From positions 1-6,802 of the forward strand of contig CAYMIJ010000041.1 of the NCBI GenBank assembly GCA_964390465.1: a DNA stretch of 6,802 nt, in the 5' to 3' direction. Of this stretch, positions 5,502-6,802 are shown piece by piece; the stretch's first letter is position 1; each line of letters begins with the position of its first letter. Below the pieces are notes generated by a model. The model was not told the origin of the DNA, made no database searches, and worked only from the letters and a program-made list of their open reading frames with translations. The DNA is from JADZAI01 sp964390465. GTDB taxonomy: Bacteria; Pseudomonadota; Alphaproteobacteria; Micropepsales; Micropepsaceae. The position numbers were made by a program, and so were the translations under genes.

Positions 5502-6244
5502 GAAAGCGTTTCTCGTACAATAAACTTCGTTGCGTAGTAGATATCAAGAGGAATAGCAATGATGTATTGAGCCTTTTTAAGGAATGGATAGGTGAATTTG
5601 CGGAGGGTTGGGCTGTGTTCGAACCATACTGTAAAGATAACAATAGCAAGAACACATATGAACTTTGTAACCTCGCCGATGTGAATATGGGTGAGAGTTT
5701 CAACTAAAAGCGCAACACCAATGAGTCCGACTATTGCGTACGCTGCCTGAGGCATGCCTTTATATTTGTGAACAACCTTTGAGAGAATTGGTGTTATGTA
5801 GAGCATGCTAAGGACACCAACTCCTACTCCGAACATAACAATGTAAATATTTGAAGAAAAACTTACCGCAGAAATAACATTATCGATACTAAAGACGATA
5901 TCTGCGAGCGCGATTTGCACAATAACTGCTCTAAAGCTATCTTTTGTCGAACGAACGGTATGACCTTCGTTGTCTACCATTTTACCGAGATGGGCTATTG
6001 CTAGGTAGATCAAATAAGCTCCTCCAAGTATCTTGAGCCAAACGTTTTGTATGATGATTGACGCCAAAAAAAGTGCGAATATACGAAATACAGCCCCAAG
6101 TAAAATACCTATACGTATTGCTTTTTTTCGTTGTTCTTCCGGGAGACCTTCTGCAAGTGTTGCGTTAACGAGTGCGTTATCAATTGATAAAAGTACTTCG
6201 ATAATAAAAAGTGAAATAATAATTGAGGCGTATGTTTCAAGCAT
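5486..6244 (-). CDS. TerC-family integral membrane protein, probable manganese exporter
   Basis: The 252-aa length and pattern fit the TerC family (Pfam TerC, LysE transporter superfamily). Two related motifs mark the internal repeat: E-VLLSIDNALV (Glu16, Asp22, Asn23) and ADIVFSIDNVISA (Asp115, Asp121, Asn122). These acidic/Asn residues in membrane helices are the family's conserved metal-site candidates. Arg54 in the GAVFR segment is also typical. Seven or so hydrophobic helices are visible, at about 5-27, 45-65, 68-86, 105-127, 131-152, 166-186 and 192-208, followed by a basic cytoplasmic tail. Bacillus MeeF/MeeY and E. coli Alx of this family export Mn2+, in Bacillus to metallate secreted enzymes; a tellurite role is historical. 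The start ATG overlaps the end of the HD gene by 8 nt (ATGCTTGA) with no good Shine-Dalgarno, so translation is probably coupled. No yybP-ykoY manganese riboswitch could fit in front of it. Substrate is inferred from family. Confidence 0.93.
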   Translation of the reverse strand: MLETYASIIISLFIIEVLLSIDNALVNATLAEGLPEEQRKKAIRIGILLGAVFRIFALFLASIIIQNVWLKILGGAYLIYLAIAHLGKMVDNEGHTVRSTKDSFRAVIVQIALADIVFSIDNVISAVSFSSNIYIVMFGVGVGVLSMLYITPILSKVVHKYKGMPQAAYAIVGLIGVALLVETLTHIHIGEVTKFICVLAIVIFTVWFEHSPTLRKFTYPFLKKAQYIIAIPLDIYYATKFIVRETLSKKVR

Positions 6245-6802
6245 GAAGGATATGTTCTTTAAATAGTGTTTTTGCGTTCTCTAGTTGTGTGACAAGTTTT
6301 TGTATCAACAAGTTGTCGTTTCCTAAGGTTGTGGTGGTTATATTGATAACTTCTTCGGTGTACCAGATCATGTTAGGGATACTGCCGTGGAATCTTTCAA
6401 GCATACTCTCTCCTTCATTGCGGTACATTTCCATAAAATTACTGAGATTGTGAAGCTTGTCTGAGACAGAAACAATGTGACTTTCTACGGGACCTTCTTG
6501 TAAAAGTTTCAAATAATTCTCTTTCCTGGTTATCCATGAAGGAATTGGTAAAGCACCTCCCTCTTTAGCATTTTGTTCAGTCACATGGTACACGATGTTA
6601 GCAACTCGCTCCCCGTATAGTTTTTCAAGATCTGCTTGTTCAAAACCAACAACATCTTCGACACTATCGTGCATAAGGCATGCGATAAGCGTATCTTCAT
6701 CATCTGTTACCTGACTTGCAATGAGCATAGTCGCCATGAGGTGAGTGATGTATGGAGTTTTTTCCTTATCTCGTCTGGTATGGTTGCTGTGAAGTTGTGC
6801 AG
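6237..6802 (-). CDS. MESH1/SpoT-type HD phosphohydrolase ((p)ppGpp hydrolase-like), 5' end missing
   Basis: The open frame continues through the right edge. The last 187 residues are visible, and perhaps 10-20 N-terminal residues are missing, because the first conserved helix is already partly in view. The order of motifs matches the small alarmone hydrolases (MESH1) and the SpoT hydrolase domain. Numbering visible residues: Arg9 in HTRRD, TPYITH with His20, LMHDSVED with His44-Asp45 and Glu48-Asp49, and SVSDKLHNL with Asp114 and Asn118. These correspond to the Mn2+ ligands (His, His-Asp, Asp) and the catalytic Glu-Asp of MESH1, so the site looks intact. Family members remove the 3'-pyrophosphate of (p)ppGpp; others act on NADPH or unknown nucleotides. 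No synthetase or TGS/ACT domain follows: the protein ends at TGA (6239-6237) after a helical tail. An internal ATG at 6737 would discard Arg9 and His20, so it is not the start. It overlaps terC by 8 nt, as the upstream operon partner. Confidence 0.9.
   Translation of the reverse strand, partial: AQLHSNHTRRDKEKTPYITHLMATMLIASQVTDDEDTLIACLMHDSVEDVVGFEQADLEKLYGERVANIVYHVTEQNAKEGGALPIPSWITRKENYLKLLQEGPVESHIVSVSDKLHNLSNFMEMYRNEGESMLERFHGSIPNMIWYTEEVINITTTTLGNDNLLIQKLVTQLENAKTLFKEHILHA

Noticed and set aside
5449..5703. Minus-strand 84-codon frame spanning the terC end and helicase start.
   Set aside because: It overlaps terC in another frame, lacks a start signal and crosses the promoter/gap; terC motifs settle the frame.
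1..6802. CRISPR array, transposase, tRNA/rRNA, riboswitch or phage genes.
   Set aside because: I looked for evenly spaced repeats, transposase motifs, cloverleaf patterns and manganese riboswitch context, and saw none.

Overview
The window looks like part of a moderately AT-rich bacterial genome. Three gene ends carry the argument for the genetic code: the small membrane protein and the HD phosphohydrolase both stop at TGA, and tryptophan is TGG throughout, so the recoded-TGA lineages (Gracilibacteria, Absconditabacteria) are unlikely. The single-chain UvrD helicase fused to a PD-(D/E)XK nuclease, the compact spacing, the short uncharacterised proteins and the near-leaderless starts would fit a candidate-phylum (Patescibacteria/CPR-like) genome. 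That placement is an inference from gene style, not proof.

Layout. At the left edge (1-495, minus) is the N-terminal 165 residues of a stand-alone RecB/Cas4-like PD-(D/E)XK nuclease, cut by the window end just before its catalytic lysine. A 152-bp divergent intergenic region (496-647) holds back-to-back promoters. The right-hand one is close to a perfect sigma-70 consensus and drives a monocistronic four-helix membrane protein (648-1061, plus), which ends in a strong intrinsic terminator. That gene is about 55% GC with C/G-ending codons, unlike its neighbours. Next comes a second short transcription unit (promoter with an inverted repeat over its -35, Shine-Dalgarno, GTG start, 160-aa unknown protein, terminator; 1114-1696, plus).

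From 1709 to the right edge everything is on the minus strand, read right to left: a MESH1/SpoT-type HD phosphohydrolase (edge-6237, 5' end missing), a TerC-family membrane protein overlapping it by 8 nt (6244-5486), a 1099-aa UvrD-like helicase/nuclease (5465-2166) and a 137-aa unknown protein (2122-1709). The HD and terC genes are clearly cotranscribed. The helicase follows after 20 bp but seems to have its own promoter placed so close to the ATG that the transcript would be leaderless.

How they may work together. The helicase/nuclease has every SF1A helicase motif and an intact nuclease core, so it is probably an AddA/AdnA-like end-processing enzyme for recombinational repair. The partial nuclease at the left edge belongs to the same nuclease superfamily but keeps a cysteine, typical of Fe-S versions, that the fusion protein lacks. 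The HD enzyme's family hydrolyses (p)ppGpp or related nucleotides using Mn2+, and TerC-family proteins move Mn2+, so their tight coupling suggests a metal/alarmone link. I see no CRISPR array, transposase, tRNA or rRNA, and no clear-cut new multi-gene system. The most unusual items are the codon-biased membrane protein, the two unknown small proteins, and the mixture of Shine-Dalgarno and leaderless starts.
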